Shown one piece after another: positions 16,427 through 23,951 of a stretch of 64,000 bases of DNA (its first letter is position 1; every line of letters starts with the position of its first letter). The stretch covers positions 1-64,000 of the forward strand of contig NZ_BOQP01000030.1 in the NCBI RefSeq assembly GCF_018332715.1, written 5' to 3'. The notes beneath the pieces were generated by a model. That model was not told where the DNA came from. It was given only the letters and a program-made list of their open reading frames with translations, and made no database searches. Source of the DNA: Winogradskya consettensis. GTDB lineage: Bacteria > Actinomycetota > Actinomycetes > Mycobacteriales > Micromonosporaceae. Made by a program: the position numbers and the translations under genes.

Positions 16427-18498
16427 TGAGCTTCCCCTCGCAGCTGCGCCCAGTATCCGGCGTCATCTGCTTCCTCAACCGTGCCGCCCCGGGGTCCTCG
16501 GCGAGCCCCCCGGCTCGTCCCGGTGCGCACGGATTCCTGCTGTGATGCCTTGCGTGCGCGCCGTTGCGCCATGTCGACGAGGGTAGGGGTCTCGTCGGCC
16601 TCCATGTCGTCGTAGGCCACGCGCGGGTCACCGGCGAGGTCCACGAACTCACTGCGGCTGTGCCTTCCCGAGTCGGCGCGGTCGACGTCAGCGCCCCGGT
16701 CGCGCCGGGCCCGGGGCGCGTCCTCCGCCTCCTCGGCGAAGCGACCGGCGCGCGACGGGCGCGGCTGCTCGTCCTCGTAGCGCGCGGGGCGGCGCCGGGG
16801 CGGGCCCTCGTCGTAGCGCGGGTCCTCGTAGCGGTCGTCGTCGGCGTAGCGGCGCTGACGCGGGGCCGGGGCCTCCTCGTCGGCATAGCGGCGCGGGCGC
16901 GGTGCCGGCACGTCCATGTCGTCGTCCACGAACTCGGCCCGGCGGGCACGCGGGGCGGGCATGTCCACGTCGTCGTCCACGAACTCGGCGCGACGGCCGC
17001 GGGTGGCCGGCATCGGCATCGGCATGTCCTCGTCCACGACCCGGCGGCGCGGCGCGGGCATGTCGTCCTCGTCCACGACGCGGCGACGGGGGGCGGGCAT
17101 GTCGTCCTCGTCGGCGACGCGGCGGGCCCGGGGGCGCGGGGCCGGCTCGTCGTCGAACTCGGCCTCGGCGAAGCGGCGGGGCCGGCTCGCTGTGTCCTCG
17201 TAGGCGTCGTCGCGGCGGCGGGCCCGCGGGGCGGGCATCTCGTCCTCGTCCTCGTAGCGGCGCAGGCCTTCTTCCATGGCCCGGCGGGACATCGCGCCCG
17301 TGGGCTCGTCGAAGCGGTCGTCGGCGCCGCGGCGCTGGCGGGGGGCGGGGGCGTCGTCCCGGCGCGGGCGGCGCGCGGGCATGTCGTCCTCGTCCTGGAA
17401 CTCCCACCGCTGGGTGGGCATGTCGTCGAAGTCGCGGCGGCGGGCCGCGCGCTCCTCGTCGTCGGGGCGGCGGCGCGGGCGGCGCTCGTCACGCTCGTCG
17501 GCGACCGGGACCGCCATCGGGGCGGGCTCGACCGGAGCGGCGGCGGGCACGGGCGGTGCCTCCGCGGCGGCGGGCTTGACCACGGGCTGCTCGGAGGTCG
17601 CGCCGGCGGCCGGCCGGGGCGTGGCGGGCTTCCAGGTCTGCACGGCGTTGCCACGGTCCGAGACGATGGCGTCGTCGCCGCCGCGGGCACGGCCACGACC
17701 CTTGCCACCGATCACACCGGAGGAGCCCATCTTGCCGACGGGGCTCATCCCGCCGGTGCCACCGCCACCGGCGGTGCCCTGCTGGGAGGCGAAGTCCTTG
17801 CGGCGGTTCAGGCTGACCGCGATCCGCACGGCGAGGCCGATGAGCACGACGAGCACGCAGAGGACGTAGCCGACGACGACGAAGGTGGCGCCGGGGCGGC
17901 CGGCGTTCAGGCCGTGCAGGATGGCGATCGGCCACATGAGGTAGGAGACGCTGTGCAGCGCCCGCCACATCCACGGCTTGCCGCGGCCGATGAACTTGGC
18001 GCGGGCGAAGCCGGTCCACATGACCAGCACCATGATCCAGCCCGAGATCGTGCCGAAGCCGATGAACAGCGGCTTACCCGGGTTCAGGAACGGGATGAAG
18101 GCGTCGATGAACTGCATTTTGCCCATCGCGTACTTCGTCCAGATGTGGATGAAGAGTGATACGACGGCGATGGTGCCGGTGGTGCGGTGCGTCGACTGCA
18201 GCAGCAGGCGCTGGCGGATGGAGAGCACCAGGCGGTCCGTCGAGACCAGCCCGACCATGATCGTGATCGAGAGCGACACGAGCGTGAGCACGCCCATGTA
18301 GAACTCGGAGTAACTGAAGATGTAGACGTAGGCGACGCGCCCCGCGGGGATCATCATCATCAGGGCCCAAACGACCGCCAGGATGCTGGTCCCGAGCAGC
18401 GCGACGGTGAGCTTCGACGGTGGTGTGCGACCACCGGTGGCACCCATCTCGACGTCCACACGACTGGTGGCTCGTTCTTTCATCTTCGTCCGGGCCAT
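16423..18498 (-). CDS. Di-heme cytochrome b-like membrane protein with long charged tail
   Basis: The first 235 residues contain six hydrophobic helices with two His pairs, H104/H118 (14 apart) and H182/H195 (13 apart). That is the spacing expected for two bis-His b-type hemes stacked across the membrane, as in ferric-reductase-like or cytochrome b561-like domains. Residues about 240-691 are a disordered Arg/Asp/Glu/Pro/Ala tail built from variable units around DDMPAPR and RRAEFVDDD. The ATG at 18498 has a GAGGAG site. It is the first gene of the operon. The tail probably faces the cytoplasm, where its charge pattern could organise partners or serve as a kinase target (inference). Confidence 0.8.
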   Translation of the reverse strand: MARTKMKERATSRVDVEMGATGGRTPPSKLTVALLGTSILAVVWALMMMIPAGRVAYVYIFSYSEFYMGVLTLVSLSITIMVGLVSTDRLVLSIRQRLLLQSTHRTTGTIAVVSLFIHIWTKYAMGKMQFIDAFIPFLNPGKPLFIGFGTISGWIMVLVMWTGFARAKFIGRGKPWMWRALHSVSYLMWPIAILHGLNAGRPGATFVVVGYVLCVLVVLIGLAVRIAVSLNRRKDFASQQGTAGGGGTGGMSPVGKMGSSGVIGGKGRGRARGGDDAIVSDRGNAVQTWKPATPRPAAGATSEQPVVKPAAAEAPPVPAAAPVEPAPMAVPVADERDERRPRRRPDDEERAARRRDFDDMPTQRWEFQDEDDMPARRPRRDDAPAPRQRRGADDRFDEPTGAMSRRAMEEGLRRYEDEDEMPAPRARRRDDAYEDTASRPRRFAEAEFDDEPAPRPRARRVADEDDMPAPRRRVVDEDDMPAPRRRVVDEDMPMPMPATRGRRAEFVDDDVDMPAPRARRAEFVDDDMDVPAPRPRRYADEEAPAPRQRRYADDDRYEDPRYDEGPPRRRPARYEDEQPRPSRAGRFAEEAEDAPRARRDRGADVDRADSGRHSRSEFVDLAGDPRVAYDDMEADETPTLVDMAQRRARKASQQESVRTGTSRGARRGPRGGTVEEADDAGYWAQLRGEAQ

Positions 18499-18901
18499 AG
18501 CTCCTCGTTCTCCGCAGCGGTAAGGCGTCCGTCGTGGGCGTTGACGGTCACCGGCATCCGTGGGGGGTGCCCCGCGCTCGTTACTGTCGGGCGGTTCCGG
18601 TAGCTCCTGCCTTTCTCACCGTGCGTTCACTCCGGTCCCTGCCCTCCCCCATCTACGTGTCGCGGGCAGGATCGGATGAACGATCGGGAAGTTCTTTGCG
18701 GCAATTTTTTCCCGCTCCGGGCAACCTTTCCGGGTACAAGCACGCTGACCTGCGAAGACACGTCGTTGAAACCCGGGCCTAAGGCAAAAATAAAGTGTTA
18801 TCCGGGTGGTTCCGGCGTGTCACCTGAACCTTTCGCGCCGTAGCGCCGAACTACCTCACGTGCGAGGCACGATAAATACATTCGGTAAGGAGCTGATTGC
18901 T
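18499..18901. promoter_or_regulatory. Divergent intergenic promoter region
   Basis: These 403 bp separate the redox operon from a divergent secreted-protein gene and must hold both promoters. The stretch 18700-18800 is unusually A/T-rich for this genome (aattttttcc; ggcaaaaataaagtgttat). On the plus strand ttgaaa (18766-18771) followed by taaagt (18791-18796) is a weak -35/-10 candidate with long spacing. No clear operator palindrome or coding sequence is visible. Confidence 0.4.
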
Positions 18902-19720
18902 GTGCGGCATCGCGCTGCCCTGGTAGCGATCGTGCTGGCCGTCGCGGGGGCGACATTCGCGCTTCCGGGCCGGGCCTCCGCGGTCGAGCCCGGCTTCGAG
19001 GTACGTATCACCGAACTGCCCGCGACGTTCGGCGCGGGCGCCGAGAGCAGGGCGCTGACCGTCGTCGTGTCCTCGGACAAACGACGCTGTATCAAGGTCC
19101 GCTGGGCGCTGCTGCTCCAGGTGGACGGCCCGGACCTCGGCGACGTCAAGGTCTCCCGGATCGAGAACGGCGGCGAGTTCGCCACCCGGCGGGAGAACGC
19201 GGGCAAGGTCGCCCGGATCACCGACGTCCAGGTCGACCCCGGGCAGCTCTGCCGGGGCAGCACCGTCACGGCCAACTACCGGGTGAGCTTCGGCGACGAC
19301 GCCGACACGGGCCGGGTCACCTTCCAGCCCCAGGCCTTCAATGCGCAGGGCACGCTGCTGCAGGAGGCGTCGGGCCAGAGCCCCGTGGTCGGGCAGGAAC
19401 CCGCGGCCACCGAGTCGCCGTCACCGAGCGAGTCGCCTTCACCGAGCCCGTCCCCGTCGGAGACCGCCGATGAAGAGACGGCCACCGACGATCCCACCGA
19501 GGAAGCGGGCGTGGCTCCCGCACCCGACGAGAGCGAGGACCTCAACGCGGTGCCTGCCGCCTCGGAAGGAGGACCCCCGAGCCTGCTGCTACCCGGCGTG
19601 ATCGTCGGCGCCCTGCTGGTCTTCGTCGGGGTGGCCCTGCTGCTGCGACTGCGTACCCGGCAGCGAGCCGCCGCGGCCCGCTACGCCGAACCCCCGACCG
19701 GTTTCTACCCGACAAGATAG
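18902..19720 (+). CDS. Secreted, C-terminally membrane-anchored protein
   Basis: The protein starts VRHRAALVAIVLAVAG and has a typical Sec signal ending near GRASAVEP. An extracellular domain of about 150 residues follows with two Cys (RRCIKV and GQLCRG), probably an Ig-like or beta-sandwich fold. Then come a Pro/Ser/Glu stalk (SPSPSESPSPSPSPSE), one membrane helix (LLLPGVIVGALLVFVGVALL) and a short Arg-rich tail. It is not an LPxTG protein. The GTG at 18902 follows AAGGAG at good spacing, so an open extension upstream to 18806 is rejected. Function is unknown. It is divergent from the redox operon, but nothing shows a shared role. Confidence 0.85.
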   Translation: MRHRAALVAIVLAVAGATFALPGRASAVEPGFEVRITELPATFGAGAESRALTVVVSSDKRRCIKVRWALLLQVDGPDLGDVKVSRIENGGEFATRRENAGKVARITDVQVDPGQLCRGSTVTANYRVSFGDDADTGRVTFQPQAFNAQGTLLQEASGQSPVVGQEPAATESPSPSESPSPSPSPSETADEETATDDPTEEAGVAPAPDESEDLNAVPAASEGGPPSLLLPGVIVGALLVFVGVALLLRLRTRQRAAAARYAEPPTGFYPTR

Positions 19721-19794
19721 GGGTCCCCGCACTTACCGTCCGTTGCGGTCCATCGGCGGCATGCGATCTTCCTCCACGAATCCCTGCGGTAAAC

Positions 19795-19816
19795 CTGCAC
19801 CAATCTTCAGGTGCAG
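19795..19816 (+). terminator. Small hairpin after the anchored-protein gene
   Basis: The 7-bp arms ctgcacc and ggtgcag flank an 8-base loop and are followed by gttaag. The hairpin lies between two plus-strand genes and could be a weak terminator or part of the next gene's leader. Confidence 0.35.
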
Positions 19817-19881
19817 TTAAGAGACCGTCGCGCTCGGTAGCCCTATCGTGGGTCCGGCGCAACCACTGTGGAGGAAGTGCT

Positions 19882-20475
19882 GTGAGCACCAAAACTGTCC
19901 GCATATCAGCCGCGGTGGGCGCCACCGCGTTGGCGCTCGCCGGGATCACCACCGGAGTCTCGTTCGCGGGAGAGACCCCCGCACCGCAACCCGCGGGCAA
20001 GCTGTCCGCCGCCGACAGCTTCCTCGGCGGCCCGCCGTCGGTGCCGGCCGCCCTCGTGCCGCCGCCCGGCAACACGCTGACCGCGGTCTTCAAGGCCAAG
20101 GGCGTGCAGATCTACGGCTGCGCCACCGGGGCGTGGACGCTGACCGAACCCGCCGCCACCCTGGCCGGCCTCAACCTCAAACCGGTCAGGCCGGCGACGG
20201 CGCTGCACTTCCGCGGCCCGAGCTGGGAGTCCGACGAGGACGGCACCCTCGTCGAGGGCAAGACCCCGGTCTCGGCGCCCTCGGACACCCCCGGCAGCAT
20301 CCCGCAGCTGCTCGTCACCGCGGCGACGACCCGTGGCACCGGCGTCTTCGGCGGGGTCACCTACATCCAGCGACTCGGCACCGTCGGCGGCGTGGCACCC
20401 GCGACGACCTGCGTGCCCGGCGACACCACCGCGGTGAAGTACCAGGCCGTGTACCGGTTCTTCAAGAAATCCTGA
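19882..20475 (+). CDS. Secreted DUF3455-family protein
   Basis: The 197-residue protein has a Sec signal (AAVGATALALAGITTGVSFA). It carries the DUF3455 pattern: an AKGVQIYGC start, W-containing strand, LHFRGPSWE, DGTLVEGK, a late GVFGGVTYIQRL block and a second Cys near the C-terminus (ATTCVPGD). The family is found in bacteria and fungi and has no established function. The GTG start follows GGAGGAAG. It stands alone and ends just before a strong bidirectional terminator. Confidence 0.88.
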   Translation: MSTKTVRISAAVGATALALAGITTGVSFAGETPAPQPAGKLSAADSFLGGPPSVPAALVPPPGNTLTAVFKAKGVQIYGCATGAWTLTEPAATLAGLNLKPVRPATALHFRGPSWESDEDGTLVEGKTPVSAPSDTPGSIPQLLVTAATTRGTGVFGGVTYIQRLGTVGGVAPATTCVPGDTTAVKYQAVYRFFKKS

Positions 20476-20493
20476 GACATTTCTGAGGGGCCG

Positions 20494-20538
20494 GATGCCG
20501 GTGCCTTCACCTCCCAGTTCGGTGGAGGCACCGGCATC
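20494..20538. terminator. Strong bidirectional terminator hairpin
   Basis: A perfect 13-bp stem (gatgccggtgcct with aggcaccggcatc) with an additional inner cacc/ggtg pairing lies between the converging DUF3455 and GNAT genes, 18 bp after the first stop. Confidence 0.85.
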
Positions 20539-20544
20539 TATTCG

Positions 20545-21033
20545 CTACTCGTCCAGCTGCAGGACGGTCTCCTCGATGCGTTCGCCGCGCTGGTTCGCGT
20601 ACGCCACCTCTGTTCCGATCTTGCGGAAACCCACCTTGCGCAGGACGGACAGTGAGCCCGCGTTGTCACTGGCGGCCCGCGCCATGATCGGCCGCACCGG
20701 GACGGCCGCCAGGTGCAGGCGCACGGCCTGCGTCGCGATCCCCCGGCCCCACCAGGCCCGGTCCAGCCAGTACGTGATCTCCGTGTCGTCGCCGACCGCG
20801 AAGCTGCCGAGCGTCCCGACGAGCTCCCCGCCGGCGGTGATCGCCCGCACGTTGATGTCCGGCCTGGTCCGCAGCTTGTGCATGTGCGCGTCGAACTCGG
20901 CCCGGTCGTCCGGGTCGTCCGCCGTGAACGCGGCCATCCGCACCGCCACCGGATCACGCATCTGGTCGAAGATGACGTCCAGGTCCTCGTCGCGGATCTC
21001 CCGCAACGCGATCTCCCCCGCTGTGTCAGTCAC
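20545..21033 (-). CDS. GNAT-family N-acetyltransferase
   Basis: The 162-residue protein is of the RimJ/L-like GNAT type: IALREIRDEDLDVIFDQM at the N-terminus, the acetyl-CoA binding region WLDRAWWGRGIATQAVR (GRGIAT is the Q/RxxGxG/A loop), and ASDNAGSLSVLRKVGFRKIG, in which the Asn and the RKVGF block are typical. The acceptor is unknown. The GTG start lies 15 bp after the stop of the upstream methyltransferase, suggesting a two-gene operon. Confidence 0.9.
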   Translation of the reverse strand: MTDTAGEIALREIRDEDLDVIFDQMRDPVAVRMAAFTADDPDDRAEFDAHMHKLRTRPDINVRAITAGGELVGTLGSFAVGDDTEITYWLDRAWWGRGIATQAVRLHLAAVPVRPIMARAASDNAGSLSVLRKVGFRKIGTEVAYANQRGERIEETVLQLDE

Positions 21034-21048
21034 GCGCGGCAGCTTAGT

Positions 21049-21888
21049 TCAAGGACGGACCGCGGCCAGGAAGACGGTCGCGGCGGTGCGGCGGGTCGGC
21101 GTGGCCTCGGCGACTGCCTTTTCCAGGTACGCGTCCAGCTGCGCACTTTCCCCTGCCGTCAGCGCCGCCTCGATCGCCTCCGCGTAGGTCGGGGCGAGCG
21201 GGTTCGGGGCGGTGCGCTTGAGCGCGTGCCAGTCGGCGATCGGCGGCCCCTCGACGTCGACCTGCGCCCGGTAGTCCATCGTGACGCCGGTGAACCCCGC
21301 CTCGCGTACCCAGCGCAGCAGGTCACGCTCGTCGAAGCCGACCATCGCCTCGATCCTCGGGTACACCGCGACGACCCGCGCGGCCAGCTCGGCGACGGGC
21401 CCGAAGTCGAGCCCGAACAGCCCCGGCGTGCCGAACCCGTTCACCGGCTCGAAGATCGACAGCCGCCCGCCCGGCCGCAGTACCCGGAGGAACTCGGCGA
21501 ACGCCGCCGGTTTGTCCTCGACGTAGATCAGCACCGACCGCGTCGTCACCACGTCGGCGGACCCGTCATGGACCGGGCTCAGATCGTCGGCGGCGGCCCG
21601 CACGAACCCGCACCGCCTGTCATCCCCCGTCGCCCGCCGGCACGACTCCAGCAGGTCGGCGGAGACGTCACAGAAGATCACCCGCCCGTCCACCCCGACC
21701 CGCTCCAGCGCGCCGAGCCCGATCAGCCCGGTCCCGGTCCCGACGTCGAGCACGGTGTCCCCCGCGCCGATCCGCGCCCGGTCGAGCACCCCGTCGCGAA
21801 ACCCGGCCAGCGCGGGAGCGAAACTCGCCCGCACCCCGGCGTCCCCACCGTCACGACGTCCCAGCAGCCAGCTCGCCCACTCGTCCAT
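21049..21888 (-). CDS. Class I SAM-dependent methyltransferase
   Basis: Motif I (TVLDVGTGTGLIGLGAL), the acidic motif II region (RVIFCDVSADLLE) and the post-I block (VVTTRSVLIYVEDK, FAEFLRVLRPGGRLSIFEP) are all present. The C-terminal part (HALKRTAPNPLAPTYAEAI) resembles UbiE/arsenite-methyltransferase relatives, but the substrate cannot be assigned. I chose the ATG at 21888 (MDEWASWLLGRRDGG) because the residues before it are Arg/Cys-rich and would reach into the murJ promoter. Length is 279 residues. It is divergent from murJ and followed by the GNAT gene. Confidence 0.85.
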   Translation of the reverse strand: MDEWASWLLGRRDGGDAGVRASFAPALAGFRDGVLDRARIGAGDTVLDVGTGTGLIGLGALERVGVDGRVIFCDVSADLLESCRRATGDDRRCGFVRAAADDLSPVHDGSADVVTTRSVLIYVEDKPAAFAEFLRVLRPGGRLSIFEPVNGFGTPGLFGLDFGPVAELAARVVAVYPRIEAMVGFDERDLLRWVREAGFTGVTMDYRAQVDVEGPPIADWHALKRTAPNPLAPTYAEAIEAALTAGESAQLDAYLEKAVAEATPTRRTAATVFLAAVRP

Positions 21889-21959
21889 GTCGCATTCCAG
21901 CACGTACGCCCCCCGCGCGCACCTGCGGCGCACTTGCCGGCACCCGCTATGAAGGTGAC

Positions 21960-23546
21960 ATGGCAGCGGATTCCTCGATCGGGCGGGCCGGGCGGGGCAT
22001 GGCGGTGGCGACGCTGGCCTCCCGGGCCGCCGGTTTCGTCCGCCTCGTCGTGCTGGCCTCCGCCCTGGGCCTGGGCAGCCGGTTGCTCGACGGCTACAAC
22101 GTCGCGAACACGCTCCCGAACGCGGTCTACGAGCTGGTCGTCGGGGGTGCGATGGCCAGTGTGGTGGTCCCGCTGCTCGCCCGCGCCGCGCTCAGCGAGC
22201 CGGACCACGGCGTCATCTACGCCCAACGGTTGCTGTCCCTCATGGTGTACGGGCTGGGCGCGGTCACCGTCGTCGCGATGTTCTCGGCGCCGTGGCTCGT
22301 CGAGGCGTACACCCCCGGTTTCAGTGCTGATCAGCGTGACCTGGCAGTCGTGCTCAGCCGTTTCTTCCTGCCCCAGATCCTGTTCTACGGAGTGAGCGCC
22401 ACGGCGGGCGCCGTCCTCAACATCCGCGGCCGGTTCGCCGCCCCGATGTGGGCACCGCTGGTCAACAGCCTGATCGTGATCGCGGTCGGCCTGACGTACC
22501 TGCTGATCGGCGGCGCCACCGGCACCGGTTCCCTGACCACCGCCCACCTGCTCCTGCTCGGCATCGGCACCACCGCGGGGGTCTTCGCCCAGATGGCGCT
22601 GGTGGTCGGCGCACTGGCCCGCAGCGGTTTCACGCTCCGCCCCCGCCTCGACCCGCGCGGCATCGGCATCCGCCGCATCGCCCGGCTCGGCGGCTGGGTG
22701 CTCGTCTCGGTGATCGCCGCACAGATCCTCGTCGCCGTCGCCACCCGCGCCGCGTCGGTCAGCGGCCCCGGCGGGATCAGCACCTACCAGAACGCGCTCG
22801 CGGTGTTCCAGATGCCGTTCGCCGTGATCGCCCTGTCGGTGATGACCGCCGTCCTCCCCCGCCTCAGCCGCAACGCCGCCCGCCGCGACCTGCACCTGAT
22901 CACCGAGGACCTGTCCCGCGCCGTCCGCCTGGCCGTCGTCGCCCTGGCCCCGGTCGCCGCGGCCATGCTCGTCCTCGGCCCGCAGATCGCCACCCTCATG
23001 TACGCCCACGGCCGCAGCTCAGCCCCCGCCATCGCCCTGCTCGGCGCCGTGGTCGCCGCATTCGGCGTCGCCCTGGTGCCGTTCACCGGCTACATGATCC
23101 TGCAACGCGGCTTCTACGCCCTCCAGGACACCCGAACCCCCGCCCTGATCACCGCCGCGGTCAGCGCCGTCGGTGTGGCGGGCTGCCTCACCGCCACCTG
23201 GCTGTTGCCCCGCGCCGACATCGTCATCGCCATCCCGCTCGCCTACGCGGCCGCGTACACGGTGGGCCTGCTCGCCGCAGCCATCACCCTGCGCCGCCGC
23301 CTCGGCCGCATCGACGGCCACCGCCTCCTGCGCACCCACGCCCGCGTCGCCATCGCCGCCGGCACCGCCGGACTGATCGCCGCGTTCGCGGCACACTTCC
23401 TCACCCCAGTGGTCAACCCCCTGATCACCTTCGCCGCGGCCGGCCTCGCCGGAGCCGTCGCCTACGTCGCGGTCGCCCAGTTGGTACGCCTCACCGAACT
23501 CCGCCAGCTCGCCACCACCGCCCTCAGCGGCGTCCGGCCTCACTGA
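21960..23546 (+). CDS. murJ: MurJ/MviN-family lipid flippase
   Basis: The 528-residue polytopic protein of the MOP superfamily has about 14 hydrophobic helices, the early ASRAAGFVR segment and the YNVANTLPNAVYELV block typical of MurJ, and GxxxxYQNALAVFQMPFAVI in the second half. MurJ flips lipid II for peptidoglycan synthesis. In actinomycetes the core murJ lies near the origin beside trxB or a kinase and is often much longer, so this stand-alone short copy may be a paralogue (inference from context). The ATG at 21960 is preceded by GAAGGTGAC. Confidence 0.88.
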   Translation: MAADSSIGRAGRGMAVATLASRAAGFVRLVVLASALGLGSRLLDGYNVANTLPNAVYELVVGGAMASVVVPLLARAALSEPDHGVIYAQRLLSLMVYGLGAVTVVAMFSAPWLVEAYTPGFSADQRDLAVVLSRFFLPQILFYGVSATAGAVLNIRGRFAAPMWAPLVNSLIVIAVGLTYLLIGGATGTGSLTTAHLLLLGIGTTAGVFAQMALVVGALARSGFTLRPRLDPRGIGIRRIARLGGWVLVSVIAAQILVAVATRAASVSGPGGISTYQNALAVFQMPFAVIALSVMTAVLPRLSRNAARRDLHLITEDLSRAVRLAVVALAPVAAAMLVLGPQIATLMYAHGRSSAPAIALLGAVVAAFGVALVPFTGYMILQRGFYALQDTRTPALITAAVSAVGVAGCLTATWLLPRADIVIAIPLAYAAAYTVGLLAAAITLRRRLGRIDGHRLLRTHARVAIAAGTAGLIAAFAAHFLTPVVNPLITFAAAGLAGAVAYVAVAQLVRLTELRQLATTALSGVRPH

Positions 23547-23602
23547 CCCCGCCCGGGGTTGTCGCCCCCGGCCTCAGCGGCCGCCGTCGCGGGTGCGGAT
23601 GC

Positions 23603-23775
23603 GGGTCCCGGGCGCGGGGCGCGGGGCACGGGCGCGGGGCACGGGGCACGGGCGCGGGGCACGGGGCACGGGCGCGGGGCACGGGGCGCGGGGCGCGGGC
23701 GCGAGTCGCGGGGCACGGGGCACGGGGCGCGGGCCCGGGGCGCAGGCGCGAGTCGCAGGGCACGGGCACGGGCCG
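23603..23775. repeat. G-rich minisatellite downstream of murJ
   Basis: The sequence consists of about 170 bp of irregular 6-7 bp units (ggggcac, gggcgc, ggggcgc) forming larger 19-20 bp units such as ggggcacggggcacgggcgc. The G-rich strand is plus, with runs of three to four G every few bases, so G-quadruplex formation is possible. Open frames through it are low-complexity artefacts. Confidence 0.85.
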
Positions 23776-23795
23776 GCCATGACGCAGGCAGGGAA

Positions 23796-23825
23796 AGAGG
23801 CAGCGACCGGGCGGCCGCTGCCTCT
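23796..23825 (-). terminator. Terminator of the OFA transporter operon
   Basis: A perfect 10-bp stem (agaggcagcg with cgctgcctct) and a 10-base loop lie 15 bp beyond the stop of the minus-strand small transporter gene. Confidence 0.75.
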
Positions 23826-23840
23826 TCTGATTGCCGGTGT

Positions 23841-23951
23841 CTATTTGAACAGTTTGGCCGCGGTGATGGCGGTCTGGATGATGCCGTACCCGAGCAGGAC
23901 GGTGACCAGGGCCCAGGACAGGATCAGGCGGATCGACGGGGTGGACCTCAT
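23841..23951 (-). CDS. Small single-helix protein, MFS transporter small-subunit type
   Basis: The 36-residue peptide begins MRSTPSIRLILSWALVTVLL and has one hydrophobic helix and a short basic end (AAKLFK). Its ATG overlaps the OFA transporter stop as ATGA, and the pair ends in one terminator, so it is translated with the transporter. Small partner proteins following OFA-family MFS genes are known in annotated actinobacterial genomes; I assign it by that context and shape. It is too short for most gene finders. Confidence 0.75.
   Translation of the reverse strand: MRSTPSIRLILSWALVTVLLGYGIIQTAITAAKLFK

Noticed and set aside
16564..18159. Long plus-strand frame opposite the cytochrome b-like gene
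   Set aside because: It is a mirror of the Arg/Asp repeat tail. The minus-strand frame has membrane helices, heme His pairs and a ribosome site.
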